49,101 bases of DNA from Spirochaetaceae bacterium (GTDB lineage: Bacteria > Spirochaetota > Spirochaetia > Treponematales > Breznakiellaceae), in NCBI GenBank assembly GCA_031281945.1, contig JAITER010000091.1:1-49101 (forward strand). Direction: 5' to 3'. The notes below the pieces were generated by a model, which searched no databases, was not told the DNA's origin, and saw nothing but the letters and a program-made list of their open reading frames with translations. How positions within the stretch are numbered: the stretch's first letter is position 1; the number at the start of each line of letters is the position of its first letter. This document shows positions 33,567-41,963 of this stretch, one piece after another. A program made the position numbers and the translations under genes.

Positions 33567-34861
33567 AAAAATTACACGTCTTATTTTTATTCCTCTTTAT
33601 TCAGCCGTGCGTTTTTTCGCAGGAAGAACTTTTGGATTCGGAAGGCGATTCTGTTTTCAACTCCGCCCAGGGAGTTCAAAAAATTAATGAAAGCGCTAAA
33701 ACCTCGTTTGTTTTTGGGCCGGGTTTTTCCATGGACGCGAATTATTCGCTTGGGCTCGGCGTTTTTCCCGGATTTAGCGAGACGCCTTGGAATTTTAAAG
33801 ACCCCTGGCGTTACAATGAAAAATCAGAAACATTCGACACTATAATAGGAGCCTCTATGGAGGCATCCCTTAGCCTTGACATACAACCTTCCAGCGTGTT
33901 GCGAATTCGCCAGACTATAACTTTTTCCATACCGGAATCGCAGGGAAACGAAATACCGATACTTTTTAAAGAATTTTTTGTGGATTATAATTTGCTGAAC
34001 ATAGCCTATTTTAAAGCCGGAAAATTTGACATAAAGTGGGGGGTTTCGCCCAACTACCCTTACACGGATTTGTTGTCCCGGCTGCCCTCGGATATAGAAA
34101 GCCCGGGCTCCGCCTACAATCTAAAAATGGACGTCCCCATAGGCATAGGAGGGCTTCAATTTGTGGTGATAGCGCGTAACGAGCTGCTCGCTGAAACAAA
34201 AAAACCAAGGATAGAAGAATTCGGCTACGGTCTAAAATTCAACTTCGCGATTCCGTTTATAGACGTGGATATGGGGGTTTTCGGGCAAAAACTGCTTCCG
34301 TTGCGCTCGTTTATATCGGCGCGAAAAACATTGTTTAAAAACACCGAATTATACGCCGAGGGCATGCTTACATATAAAAATCTTAATTTATTTAACTGGA
34401 GCGGCGAGGAAATTGAATATTTATTTTCGTACAACGCCGGTTTTTTACAGCCTTTTTTTTCGGATAAACTTAATATAAACATGGAATTTTTTTACGACGC
34501 GGAAGAAACGGATTACAGCGTTACAAAAAACAAATTAAAAACTGACGAAGATGATAAAACGCCGCTTTTTTCCGGGTTTAACGCCGCCGCCAACCTTATA
34601 TTTAATCCGGGGATTTTTTTAAACCCCATATTTTTTGTAAACCTGCTGTATTCTTACAACTCGGCTTCGGCGCAGGCTACAGCCGGCTTGCGCATAGAAC
34701 CGCTTAAACACCTAAAGCTGTTTTTTACGGTTACAACCGCGCTGGGCGAACGCGGCGAAGAATCTTACTATTACGAAAACGCGGACATAGTCAACAGGCC
34801 GTTTGCGTTTGCGATAATAGCGATGATAAACGGCATATATAATTTTAATCATTTTGAATGA
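33563..34861 (+). CDS. Predicted outer-membrane beta-barrel protein
   Basis: 432 residues, overlapping the LolA-like stop by 4 bases (ATGA). Signal MKKLHVLFLFLFIQPCVFS. The rest alternates aromatic-rich strands (SVLRIRQTITFSIPES, LNIAYFKAGKFDIKWGVS, GFNAAANLIFNPGIF, AQATAGLRIEPLKHLKLFFT) as in outer-membrane barrels of the DUF1302-like kind. It does not end in Phe. Position at the end of the ABC cassette suggests the outer-membrane end of the same export route. Not a named family to me. Confidence 0.75.
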   Translation: MKKLHVLFLFLFIQPCVFSQEELLDSEGDSVFNSAQGVQKINESAKTSFVFGPGFSMDANYSLGLGVFPGFSETPWNFKDPWRYNEKSETFDTIIGASMEASLSLDIQPSSVLRIRQTITFSIPESQGNEIPILFKEFFVDYNLLNIAYFKAGKFDIKWGVSPNYPYTDLLSRLPSDIESPGSAYNLKMDVPIGIGGLQFVVIARNELLAETKKPRIEEFGYGLKFNFAIPFIDVDMGVFGQKLLPLRSFISARKTLFKNTELYAEGMLTYKNLNLFNWSGEEIEYLFSYNAGFLQPFFSDKLNINMEFFYDAEETDYSVTKNKLKTDEDDKTPLFSGFNAAANLIFNPGIFLNPIFFVNLLYSYNSASAQATAGLRIEPLKHLKLFFTVTTALGERGEESYYYENADIVNRPFAFAIIAMINGIYNFNHFE

Positions 34862-34863
34862 TT

Positions 34864-35012
34864 GGACTTGTTCGCTCTTCCCCGGTTGGTTGTCGCCCAA
34901 GTCTTGCGAAATGTTGCGCATTTTGCGTTTTTTAAGGGGAAGTTGACTGAACCCAAGCCTTAAGCTTGGGGTTTCAGCTTGCGGAAACTGAAGTTTCCGA
35001 ACAAGTCTATTA
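34864..35012 (+). repeat. Dispersed modular repeat, copy B
   Basis: Begins two bases after the barrel-protein stop. Modules: GGACTTGTTCG... CCGGTTGGTTGTCGCCCAAG, then CGAAATG/CATTTTG, then an extra hairpin CTGAACCCAAGC...GCTTGGGGTTTCAG absent from copies A and C, then GCGGAAACTGAAGTTTCC and GAACAAGTCTATTA. Confidence 0.8.
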
Positions 35013-35098
35013 AAAGCCGCGTCATAAATAAACCGGCGCGCGCTTATGTTAGCGCGGCTTGACGCGGAAAAACAAAAAAATTGCGGGCTAATCAACGT

Positions 35099-35133
35099 TA
35101 GAGTTGTTCAGAAACTTTAAGTTGCCGCAAGCC
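35099..35133 (-). repeat. Partial reverse copy of the dispersed repeat
   Basis: TAGAGTTGTTCAGAAACTTT and AAGTTGCCGCAAGC match the reverse complement of the terminal module (GCTTGCGGAAACTG... to CAACTCT). Confidence 0.5.
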
Positions 35134-35191
35134 GGGAGCGGCCGCCGGGCGCATCTTGGCCGGCGGATGCTAAAAAATAAGGATTTGCGCG

Positions 35192-36469
35192 ATGAGTATG
35201 TATATAATTGAGGGCGGGCGCCCGATAAGCGGCAAAATAAAAGCGAGCGGGAACAAAAACGCGGCTCTGCCCTGCATAGCGGCTTCTCTTTTAACAAGCG
35301 AATCTATAACGCTTTCCAACGTGCCTGATATAGAAGACGTTCATGTTATGCTGGAAATATACCGCACTCTGGGAGGAACGGCGGAAGAAATAGCACATAA
35401 CTGCTGGAAATTGAACGGCGCGAATATAAAATCGTGCGCCATACCGGAAGTTCTGGCCGAAAAGATTCGCGCTTCCATTTTGTTCGCGGGCCCGCTTGTA
35501 GCCCGCACCGGGCAAGCCGTGCTCCCGCCGCCCGGCGGGGACGTTATAGGCCGCAGGCGCCTTGACACTCACTTTTTGGCGCTGACTCTGCTTGGCGCCA
35601 AGGTTCGCGTGAACGGCGTTTACGAGTTTAAGGCCAAAAAGCTGTCGGGCGCGGATATCTTTTTGGATGAGGCTTCGGTGACGGCTACGGAAAATGCGGT
35701 TATGGCCGCTGTCTTCGCGTCCGGTGAAACCGTTGTAACAAACGCCGCCTGCGAACCCCATGTTCAGGATTTATGCCGAATGTTAAATCTAATGGGCGCG
35801 AAAATAACCGGTGTAGGCTCCAACATATTACACATAACAGGAGTGAAAAAGCTTGGCGGCTGTGAATTCCAGCTTGGCGCTGATTTTATGGAAGTAGGTT
35901 CTTTTTTGGGATTAGCCGCCGCTACAAGGGGCGAGCTGGAGATTGAAGGGGTGCTGGCCTCCGAAATAAGGCCGGCGAAAATAGCTTTTGGCAAACTGGG
36001 CGTGTCGTGGGAACACAGCGAAAAAACCATATATATATCAAAAAAACAACAACTTAAAGTAAACAACGATATAGGCGGGATGATACCAAAGATAGACGAC
36101 GCCCCATGGCCGGGGTTCCCGCCGGATTTAACCAGTATTATCACCGTGCTGGCGACGCAGGTTGAGGGGACGTGCCTTATTCACGAAAAAATGTTTGAAT
36201 CGCGTATGTTTTTTGTGGATATGCTTATAGGCATGGGCGCCCGCATAGTTTTGTGCGACCCGCATCGCGCCGTAATCTCAGGCCCGGCGGAACTTACCGC
36301 AAGCGTGCTTACAAGCCCGGACGTGCGGGCGGGCATGGCTATGGTTATAGCCGCGATGTGCGCCAAAGGAAAAAGCGTGATACGCAACGTCTACCAAATA
36401 GAAAGAGGCTACGAAAACATCATAAAACGCCTTACCGCCATAGGAGCGAAAATAGACAGGGCCGAATAA
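35192..36469 (+). CDS. murA: UDP-N-acetylglucosamine 1-carboxyvinyltransferase, Asp-type
   Basis: 425 residues, full length. SGNKNAALP holds the KN pair, RASILFAGPLVARTGQAVLPPPGGDVIGRRRLD... the active-site loop (quoted here in pieces: RASILFAGPLVART, then GGDVIGRRRLD). At residue 117 the usual catalytic Cys of E. coli-type MurA is Asp (GAC at 35540-35542). Asp at this place is known from Borrelia, Mycobacterium and Chlamydia and makes the enzyme insensitive to fosfomycin. First committed step of peptidoglycan synthesis. AAGGA lies before the ATG. Single gene; ends before the tRNA. Confidence 0.95.
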   Translation: MSMYIIEGGRPISGKIKASGNKNAALPCIAASLLTSESITLSNVPDIEDVHVMLEIYRTLGGTAEEIAHNCWKLNGANIKSCAIPEVLAEKIRASILFAGPLVARTGQAVLPPPGGDVIGRRRLDTHFLALTLLGAKVRVNGVYEFKAKKLSGADIFLDEASVTATENAVMAAVFASGETVVTNAACEPHVQDLCRMLNLMGAKITGVGSNILHITGVKKLGGCEFQLGADFMEVGSFLGLAAATRGELEIEGVLASEIRPAKIAFGKLGVSWEHSEKTIYISKKQQLKVNNDIGGMIPKIDDAPWPGFPPDLTSIITVLATQVEGTCLIHEKMFESRMFFVDMLIGMGARIVLCDPHRAVISGPAELTASVLTSPDVRAGMAMVIAAMCAKGKSVIRNVYQIERGYENIIKRLTAIGAKIDRAE

Positions 36470-36643
36470 AAACGCCCGCGACACAAGAGTTTTCGCCGCC
36501 AAAGCGAATCCCAGGAAGCCGCGCGGCGCAACAGGGCGCTGAAGGCCCCGTTGCGGAGGCGCGGGCGCTTTTAGGCCGGGAGCCGTCCGCCGCCGTTTGT
36601 ATGTTTTGACGTCTGCAAGGCGGGCGCCGTTCAACCGGCGTTC

Positions 36644-36673
36644 TTGACGTTCATTTTTAATCCTTGATAGACT
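36644..36673 (+). promoter_or_regulatory. tRNA-Leu promoter
   Basis: TTGACG (36644-36649), 18 bases, TAGACT (36668-36673), 13 bases before the tRNA. Confidence 0.6.
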
Positions 36674-36686
36674 ACAACGATATTGC

Positions 36687-36770
36687 GCCCAGATGGTGAA
36701 ATTGGTAGACACACTGGCTTCAGGTGCCAGCGCCGTTAAAAGCATGGGAGTTCAAGTCTCCCTCTGGGCA
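36687..36770 (+). tRNA. tRNA-Leu, anticodon CAG
   Basis: 84 bases. Acceptor GCCCAGA pairs with TCTGGGC (36763-36769), discriminator A; anticodon stem CTGGC/GCCAG with loop TTCAGGT gives CAG; T arm GGGAG-TTCAAGT-CTCCC. Long variable arm as in class II tRNAs. The 3' CCA is not encoded. It lies directly ahead of larE. Confidence 0.95.
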
Positions 36771-36797
36771 ATTAAACGGTTGTTGCGCCGTTTAATT
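36770..36797 (+). terminator. Hairpin after tRNA-Leu
   Basis: AATTAAACGG (36770-36779) pairs exactly with CCGTTTAATT (36788-36797) over an 8-base loop. It starts at the last tRNA base and ends 13 bases before the larE ATG. Likely a tRNA 3' processing or attenuating structure; the weak U run leaves larE readthrough possible. Confidence 0.55.
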
Positions 36798-36810
36798 CAA
36801 CGGAAATCAC

Positions 36811-37644
36811 ATGGACATATTAACCCAAAAATACGAATCCTTGCTCAACCTTATAAAAAAACAAAAAAGCGCCGCGGTGGCGTTTTCAGGCGGCGTGGAC
36901 AGCTCTTTTCTTTGCTACGCGGCGGCGCGGGCTTTGGGAGAAGCGTCAATCGCGATTACTTTAGTTTCACCCATGCTTCCTAAAACCGAACTCCAGTGGG
37001 CGCGGCGTATAGCGGCCCTAACCGGCATACGGCACATTATTTTAGAAGACGGCGGCATAGAAGACGCCGTGGCGGAAAATCCAAAAAACCGCTGCTATTA
37101 CTGCAAAAAAATAGAGTTTGGGGCCATTATACAGGCCGCAAAAGAAAACGGCGCTTTCACGGTTATGGACGGCTCCAACGCCGACGACGAGAACGACTAC
37201 AGGCCGGGTCTTAAAGCGGTGGAAGAACTGTCGGTTCTAAGCCCTTTGCGCGAATGCGGCTTTACAAAAGACGAAATACGCCTGCTTTCCAAAAAAGCCT
37301 CCCTTCCAACCTGGGACAAGCCGCAGGCGGCGTGCCTGGCCTCGCGCATCCCGTACGGAGAACGCATAACGGCGCAAAAATTAAAGCGGGTGGAAGAAGC
37401 GGAAGAAGTTATGCGCAATTGTGGCTTCAACCAGTTTCGCGTGCGTTCCCACGGGGATATAGCTCGCGTAGAAGTTGACGCGAAAGAGCGCCGTCTTTTT
37501 TTTAATGAGGATTTTTTGGACGCGCTTTCCGCCGGCATAAAAAAAACCGGTTTTACTTACGTTTGTTTTGAACTGGAGGGCTACAAAACCGGCAGCCTTA
37601 ACGCTCCTGTTTTGGAAGGCGGCTATGAAAACTCTGCATTTTGA
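36811..37644 (+). CDS. larE: Pyridinium-3,5-biscarboxylate mononucleotide sulfurtransferase LarE
   Basis: 277 residues. PP-loop SGGVDS at 26-31, NRCYYCKK at 93-100, and PQAACLASR with Cys175, the position of the sacrificial sulfur-donating Cys of Lactobacillus LarE. It adenylates the substrate carboxylates and gives sulfur to build the nickel-pincer nucleotide. GGAAAT precedes the ATG. Its last 20 bases overlap larC. First of larE-larC-larB. Confidence 0.95.
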   Translation: MDILTQKYESLLNLIKKQKSAAVAFSGGVDSSFLCYAAARALGEASIAITLVSPMLPKTELQWARRIAALTGIRHIILEDGGIEDAVAENPKNRCYYCKKIEFGAIIQAAKENGAFTVMDGSNADDENDYRPGLKAVEELSVLSPLRECGFTKDEIRLLSKKASLPTWDKPQAACLASRIPYGERITAQKLKRVEEAEEVMRNCGFNQFRVRSHGDIARVEVDAKERRLFFNEDFLDALSAGIKKTGFTYVCFELEGYKTGSLNAPVLEGGYENSAF

Positions 37645-38869
37645 TTGCTTCGCCGGCGTATCAGGCGACATGGTTCTTGGGGCCCTTGTGGATTTGGGGG
37701 TGAACGAGGACGAACTTTTAACAGAATTAAAAAAACTTCCGCTAAAGGGCTGGAGCCTGAATTTTTCCAGGGAGGAGAGGGGCGGAATATACGGAACCAG
37801 GGCCGTTGTAAACGCGGACGTCAAAAACGCCTCCAGCGGCGGCGGCGCGGGCCATAGCCATGAACACGACGGCGAAGCGCCGCATAACAGTTGGCGGGAA
37901 ATCCGGCGTATGTTGCTGGAATCGGGTTTGCGGGAGGACGCCAAAAATACGGCGTTGCGAATTTTCTCGCGCATAGCGGAGGCGGAGGCTTCCGTTCACG
38001 GCGTAAATTGCGAAGACGTTTGTTTTCATGAAGTCGGGGCGGTCGATTCGATTATAGACGTGGCGGGGGCCGCCGTTTGTCTTGGCATACTCAAACCGGA
38101 CAGGATAACGGCCGGCCCCTTGGAACTGGGCGGCGGCTCTGTAAAGTGCGCTCACGGGGTTTTAAGCGTTCCGGTTCCAGCCGTGTTAAAACTCTGCGAA
38201 GGGCTTCCCGTTAAGACGGGCGGTTTTAACCGCGAGATGACCACGCCTACGGGGGCCGGAATTTTGGCCGTCTGCGCGGACTCTTTTACGCAAACGGGCG
38301 CTTTTACGCATTTAAAAACCGGCTGGGGCGTAGGCGCTCGGATTCTAGACAAACCGAATGTGCTTTGCGTCTCCTGGCGCGAGGAAGAAGCGGCGCCGGG
38401 CGGCGGCTCTGATTTTATAACCGAAACTTTGTACGAATCTCGCGCCGCCATTGACGACATGAGCGCGGAAGAGCTCGCCTTTTTATCGGAATCTCTTTTC
38501 AAAGCCGGGGCTTTGGACGTTTCGCTTTCTCCCTGTGTAATGAAAAAAGGGCGGCCTGGAACTGAAATTTCCGCGTTATGCGATATAAAGGCGTTTAACG
38601 GCGTAAAAGAATGTTTTTTTCAAAAATCGGCCACGCTTGGGTTGCGCGTTTTTAAAGTTGAAAGAATAAGTCTTAAACGCGATATACATGAAGCGAATAC
38701 TATTTACGGAAAATTGCGAAAAAAGAGCGTAAACAGGGGCGGGATGGAGACTTTCAAAATTGAATATGAAGACCGGTTGAATTTCGCGAATAAAAAAAAT
38801 ATTTCGCTTTTTCAAGCGGACGTTCTTTTAAGAGAGGCGTTGCGGGATTGCGGCGGTGAAAAAGAGTGA
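37625..38869 (+). CDS. larC: Nickel-pincer cofactor nickel insertase LarC
   Basis: 414 residues from ATG 37625 (MKTLHFDCFAGVSGDMVLGA), overlapping larE by 20 bases; the longer frame inside larE is rejected. HSHEHDGEAPHN at ~77-88 is a His-rich metal loop; FHEVGAVDSIIDVAGA and AGPLELGGGSVKCAHG, TPTGAGIL are LarC blocks. CTP-dependent insertion of nickel into the pincer ligand. In Lactobacillus LarC is made by a ribosomal frameshift; here it is one uninterrupted frame. Stop overlaps the larB start (GTGA). Confidence 0.95.
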   Translation: MKTLHFDCFAGVSGDMVLGALVDLGVNEDELLTELKKLPLKGWSLNFSREERGGIYGTRAVVNADVKNASSGGGAGHSHEHDGEAPHNSWREIRRMLLESGLREDAKNTALRIFSRIAEAEASVHGVNCEDVCFHEVGAVDSIIDVAGAAVCLGILKPDRITAGPLELGGGSVKCAHGVLSVPVPAVLKLCEGLPVKTGGFNREMTTPTGAGILAVCADSFTQTGAFTHLKTGWGVGARILDKPNVLCVSWREEEAAPGGGSDFITETLYESRAAIDDMSAEELAFLSESLFKAGALDVSLSPCVMKKGRPGTEISALCDIKAFNGVKECFFQKSATLGLRVFKVERISLKRDIHEANTIYGKLRKKSVNRGGMETFKIEYEDRLNFANKKNISLFQADVLLREALRDCGGEKE

Positions 38870-39624
38870 AGAATCCGGCGCTGGAGCTGGTTTTACGCTC
38901 TTTTAAAGAAGGCGCGGCCGATTTAGAAGAAGCGAAAAAGCGTATTTCCGCCCTTTATTCAACTGATTTAGGTTTTGCGAACATAGATTTACGGCGGGAG
39001 GAGCGGACTGGTTTTCCGGAAGTTGTTTTTTGCGAGGGCAAAAGCGACGCGCAAGCCGCCGCGATAATTTTAGAGACGGCCAAAAACGGGCGCCCTGTTT
39101 TTGCCACGCGCTCCCGCCCTTCCATTTTTGAAGCCGTAAAAAAGGAAAACCCGCTTGCCGTTTACGATTTGGAAGCGCGGACTCTTTCCATAGGCGAATT
39201 TGTAAAAAAAGAAGACCGCGCCGGGCTTGTAATTGTAGCCTGCGCCGGAACGTCCGACATAAACCGCGCGAAAGAAGCGTTTAACACGGCGGAATTTTTC
39301 GGCAGCAACACGCGCCTGATAGCGGATATAGGCGTGGCCGGCATACACCGGCTTTTTTCGCGCATGGATGAATTGCGCGAAGCCAAAGTGGTTGTGGCGG
39401 CCGCGGGGATGGAAGGCGCCCTTGCGGGCGTTTTAGCCGGCCTGCTTTCCGTTCCGGTAATCGCTTTACCAACCAGTGTAGGTTACGGGGCGGCGTTCGG
39501 CGGCATTTCCGCGCTTTTGGGAATGCTCACTTCATGCGCGCCGGGGGTTTCCGTAGTAAACATAGACAACGGTTTTGGCGCGGGCTATCAGGCGAACCTT
39601 ATAAACCGGGCTTCATTTAGATAG
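38866..39624 (+). CDS. larB: Pyridinium-3,5-biscarboxylate mononucleotide synthase LarB
   Basis: 252 residues. PurE-like domain in the second half: VACAGTSDINRAKEAFNTAE, ADIGVAGIHRLFSR, AAAGMEGALAGVLAGLL and IALPTSVGYGAAFGGISALL. Carboxylates and hydrolyses nicotinic-acid adenine dinucleotide, the first step of the NPN cofactor. GTG start at 38866, four-base overlap with larC. Lactate racemase (larA) or another client is not in this window. Confidence 0.95.
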   Translation: MKNPALELVLRSFKEGAADLEEAKKRISALYSTDLGFANIDLRREERTGFPEVVFCEGKSDAQAAAIILETAKNGRPVFATRSRPSIFEAVKKENPLAVYDLEARTLSIGEFVKKEDRAGLVIVACAGTSDINRAKEAFNTAEFFGSNTRLIADIGVAGIHRLFSRMDELREAKVVVAAAGMEGALAGVLAGLLSVPVIALPTSVGYGAAFGGISALLGMLTSCAPGVSVVNIDNGFGAGYQANLINRASFR

Positions 39625-39658
39625 CCCGGTCTTTGCGTCAAATCCGCCGCCGGGACTG

Positions 39659-39755
39659 GCGCAAAGGCCCTCGCCGCGGCAAAACCCAACAGCCCGCCGC
39701 CAGTGGCGTAGCGCAAAGGCCCTCGCCGCGGCAAAACCCAACAGCCCGCCGCCAG
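39659..39755. repeat. Pair of 45-base direct repeats
   Basis: An identical 45-base unit beginning GCGCAAAGGCCCTCGCCGCG and ending AGCCCGCCGCCAG occurs at 39659-39703 and 39711-39755, 7 bases apart (period 52), between larB and the guaA promoter. Confidence 0.85.
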
Positions 39756-39845
39756 CCGCTGATTATCAGAGCTTACAATCACAAGCCTCTAAAGCGCGTA
39801 AAATTTCCATAAAACCGGAAAACGCCGTTTGATAAATAAGTTTGA

Positions 39846-39874
39846 TTGTAAATGGCGGCGCGTTTTGATATAAT
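39846..39874 (+). promoter_or_regulatory. guaA promoter, nearly leaderless
   Basis: TTGTAA (39846-39851), exactly 17 bases, consensus TATAAT (39869-39874). The ATG follows after ten bases with no Shine-Dalgarno; predicted leader about 4 bases or less. Confidence 0.7.
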
Positions 39875-39884
39875 CTTTTTATAA

Positions 39885-41483
39885 ATGGAAAAAATTTTAG
39901 TATTGGATTTCGGAAGCCAAACTACGGCGTTGATAGGCCGGCGCCTCCGCGAAATGGGCGTCTTCGCGGAAATAAAGCCTGGGGAGGTTGAACTTTCGCA
40001 AGATGTTTTAAAAGACGTTTTGGGAATAATCCTTTCCGGCTCTCCGGCTTCGGTGTATAACGGAGGGCCGGCCCCCCGCCCTTTTATATACGAATGCGGC
40101 CTGCCGCTTCTTGGAATTTGCTACGGGCTTCAGCGCATGAACGTAGATTCAGGCGGGCTTGTTGAGCGTCTAAAAAACGTGGAGTACGGCGCCGTCGAGG
40201 TTTCTATGGAAGACGGCGGCGAACCGCCGCGCATAGCCGAAAGCGCCTTTTTAAACGGGTTCCCCAAAAAAACTTTTCGCGCGTGGATGAGTCACGCGGA
40301 CACGCTCTCGCGCCTTGCGGACGGTTTCACCCTCCGCGCCAAAAGCGCTTCCGGCTTCCCGGCCGTTGTAACGCATAACAAAAAAAACTGGTTCGGCGTA
40401 CAGTTTCATCCTGAAGCAACTCATTGTGAATGTGGAAATGATATACTCGCTTCTTTCGCGTTTAATGTATGTAAATGCAACAAGACATGGAGCGTGGAAA
40501 AATACGCGGACGAAGCGGTTGAACTGGTGAAAAAACAGGCGGGCGGCAAAACCGTTCTTTTGCTTATTTCAGGCGGGGTGGATTCCATGGTTTGCGGAGC
40601 CTTGCTTTTAAAAGCTCTTCCAAACGAAAAAACACACCTTATGTATATAGACACCGGCCTTATGCGCAAGGGAGAAACGGAAGAAGTATTGGAAGCGCTC
40701 GCCCTCCTTAACGCGAAAAACACGCATATCGCGCGCGCCGGCGATTTGTTTCTAAACGCTCTTAAAGGAAAGAGCGATCCGGAAGAAAAACGCAAGATTA
40801 TAGGCGATCTTTTTATTACAGTCCAGGAAGCCGAGGTGGCGAAGCTTAAACTGCCCGGCGATTATCTTTTGGCTCAGGGAACCTTGTACACGGATATGAT
40901 AGAAAGCGGCAAAGGCTGCGGAAAAAACGCGCGGGTTATCAAAAGCCATCATAACGTCGCAAGCCCGCTTGTGGCGGCGAAACGCGAAAAGGGGCTTATT
41001 ATAGAGCCGCTTTCAGCGCTTTACAAAGACGAAGTCCGCGCTTTGGGCCGGATTTTGGGGCTTGCGGATAAATATGTTATGCGGCATCCTTTTCCAGGCC
41101 CCGGGCTGGCCGTGCGTGTTATGGGCGAGGTTACAAAAGAAAAACTTGACGCGCTTCGCGAGGCGGACGCTGTTTTTATAAACGAGCTTAAAAAACGGCG
41201 CGTAAAAGACGGCTCTAAAACCCTTTACGACGATATATGGCAGGCTTTCGCCGTTCTTTTAAAAGAACGCTCGGTGGGGGTGGCCGGAGACGAGCGCAAG
41301 TACGGCTTTGTCGCCGCTTTGCGCGCGGTCGCAAGCGCGGACGGCATGAGCGCGGACGTATATCCTTTTAATATAAACGACCTAATCGAAATTTCCACGG
41401 CCATTACAAACGCCGTAAAAGAAATAGGCCGCGTAACTTATGACGTGTCAAGCAAGCCGCCGGCTTCTATAGAATGGGAATAA
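39885..41483 (+). CDS. guaA: GMP synthase (glutamine-hydrolysing)
   Basis: 532 residues. Class I glutamine amidotransferase with Cys79 in LLGICYGLQ and FGVQFHPEATH, then PP-loop ISGGVDSMVCGALL, QGTLYTDMIESG, KSHHNVASP, RHPFPGPGLAVR and the C-terminal dimer domain. Converts XMP to GMP. Promoter directly upstream. First of a tight five-gene run (3-base gap to the next). Confidence 0.97.
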   Translation: MEKILVLDFGSQTTALIGRRLREMGVFAEIKPGEVELSQDVLKDVLGIILSGSPASVYNGGPAPRPFIYECGLPLLGICYGLQRMNVDSGGLVERLKNVEYGAVEVSMEDGGEPPRIAESAFLNGFPKKTFRAWMSHADTLSRLADGFTLRAKSASGFPAVVTHNKKNWFGVQFHPEATHCECGNDILASFAFNVCKCNKTWSVEKYADEAVELVKKQAGGKTVLLLISGGVDSMVCGALLLKALPNEKTHLMYIDTGLMRKGETEEVLEALALLNAKNTHIARAGDLFLNALKGKSDPEEKRKIIGDLFITVQEAEVAKLKLPGDYLLAQGTLYTDMIESGKGCGKNARVIKSHHNVASPLVAAKREKGLIIEPLSALYKDEVRALGRILGLADKYVMRHPFPGPGLAVRVMGEVTKEKLDALREADAVFINELKKRRVKDGSKTLYDDIWQAFAVLLKERSVGVAGDERKYGFVAALRAVASADGMSADVYPFNINDLIEISTAITNAVKEIGRVTYDVSSKPPASIEWE

Positions 41484-41486
41484 TGT

Positions 41487-41963
41487 ATGGAAAAATTTAC
41501 GCGCCCAAGTTGGGATGAATACTTTATGAGCGTATGCGACGCGATTTCACTGCGCTCCACCTGCGGCAGGGGCCGCAGCGGGGCTGTAATAGCAAAAGAC
41601 AACCAAATCCTGGTTACAGGCTACGCCGGCGCGCCCAAAGGCCTTCCGCACTGCGATGAGGCCGGACATATATTAAAACAAATCACCCACGAAGACGGCT
41701 CGGTTACAACTCACTGCGTTAGAACCGTACACGCCGAACAAAACGCCGTCTGCCAGGCGGCGCGGCGCGGCGTGGCGATAGAAGGCGCCACCGTGTATTG
41801 CAGGATGACGCCGTGCAGGACTTGCGCGATGTTGCTGATAAACTGCGGAATAGTCCGGGTGCTTTGCCAGCGCAGGTATCAGGACGCCTCCGATTCAGAG
41901 GCCATGTTTAAAGCTTCCGGCGTAAAGCTAGAATATGTGCATGACGAAATCCAAAAATACTAA
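41487..41963 (+). CDS. dCMP deaminase (ComEB-type cytidine deaminase)
   Basis: 158 residues. Zinc site: HAE at 82-84 (VRTVHAEQNAV) and PC-x2-C at 109-113 (MTPCRTCAML). GYAGAPKGLPHCDEAG and SLRSTCGRGRSGAVI match deoxycytidylate deaminases feeding dUMP. With guaA it is a nucleotide-metabolism pair. The start of the big SpoIIE-type gene lies within its end. Confidence 0.92.
   Translation: MEKFTRPSWDEYFMSVCDAISLRSTCGRGRSGAVIAKDNQILVTGYAGAPKGLPHCDEAGHILKQITHEDGSVTTHCVRTVHAEQNAVCQAARRGVAIEGATVYCRMTPCRTCAMLLINCGIVRVLCQRRYQDASDSEAMFKASGVKLEYVHDEIQKY

Larger units (their letters stand above)
34862..35191. other. Repeat-rich spacer before murA
   Basis: Apart from the two repeat entries, CCGCGTCA (35017-35024) pairs with TGACGCGG (35060-35067), and CGCGC TTATGTTA GCGCG lies inside at about 35039-35056, giving a nested hairpin in the space between repeat copies. 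AAGGA precedes murA. No gene. Confidence 0.45.

Noticed and set aside
35291-35761. 156-residue minus-strand frame
   Set aside because: Antisense to murA; composition reflects the complementary codons.
37625-38869. Frameshifted LarC as in Lactobacillus
   Set aside because: One continuous frame covers both halves.
39659-39755. Start of a CRISPR array
   Set aside because: Only two units, a 7-base gap and no cas genes.
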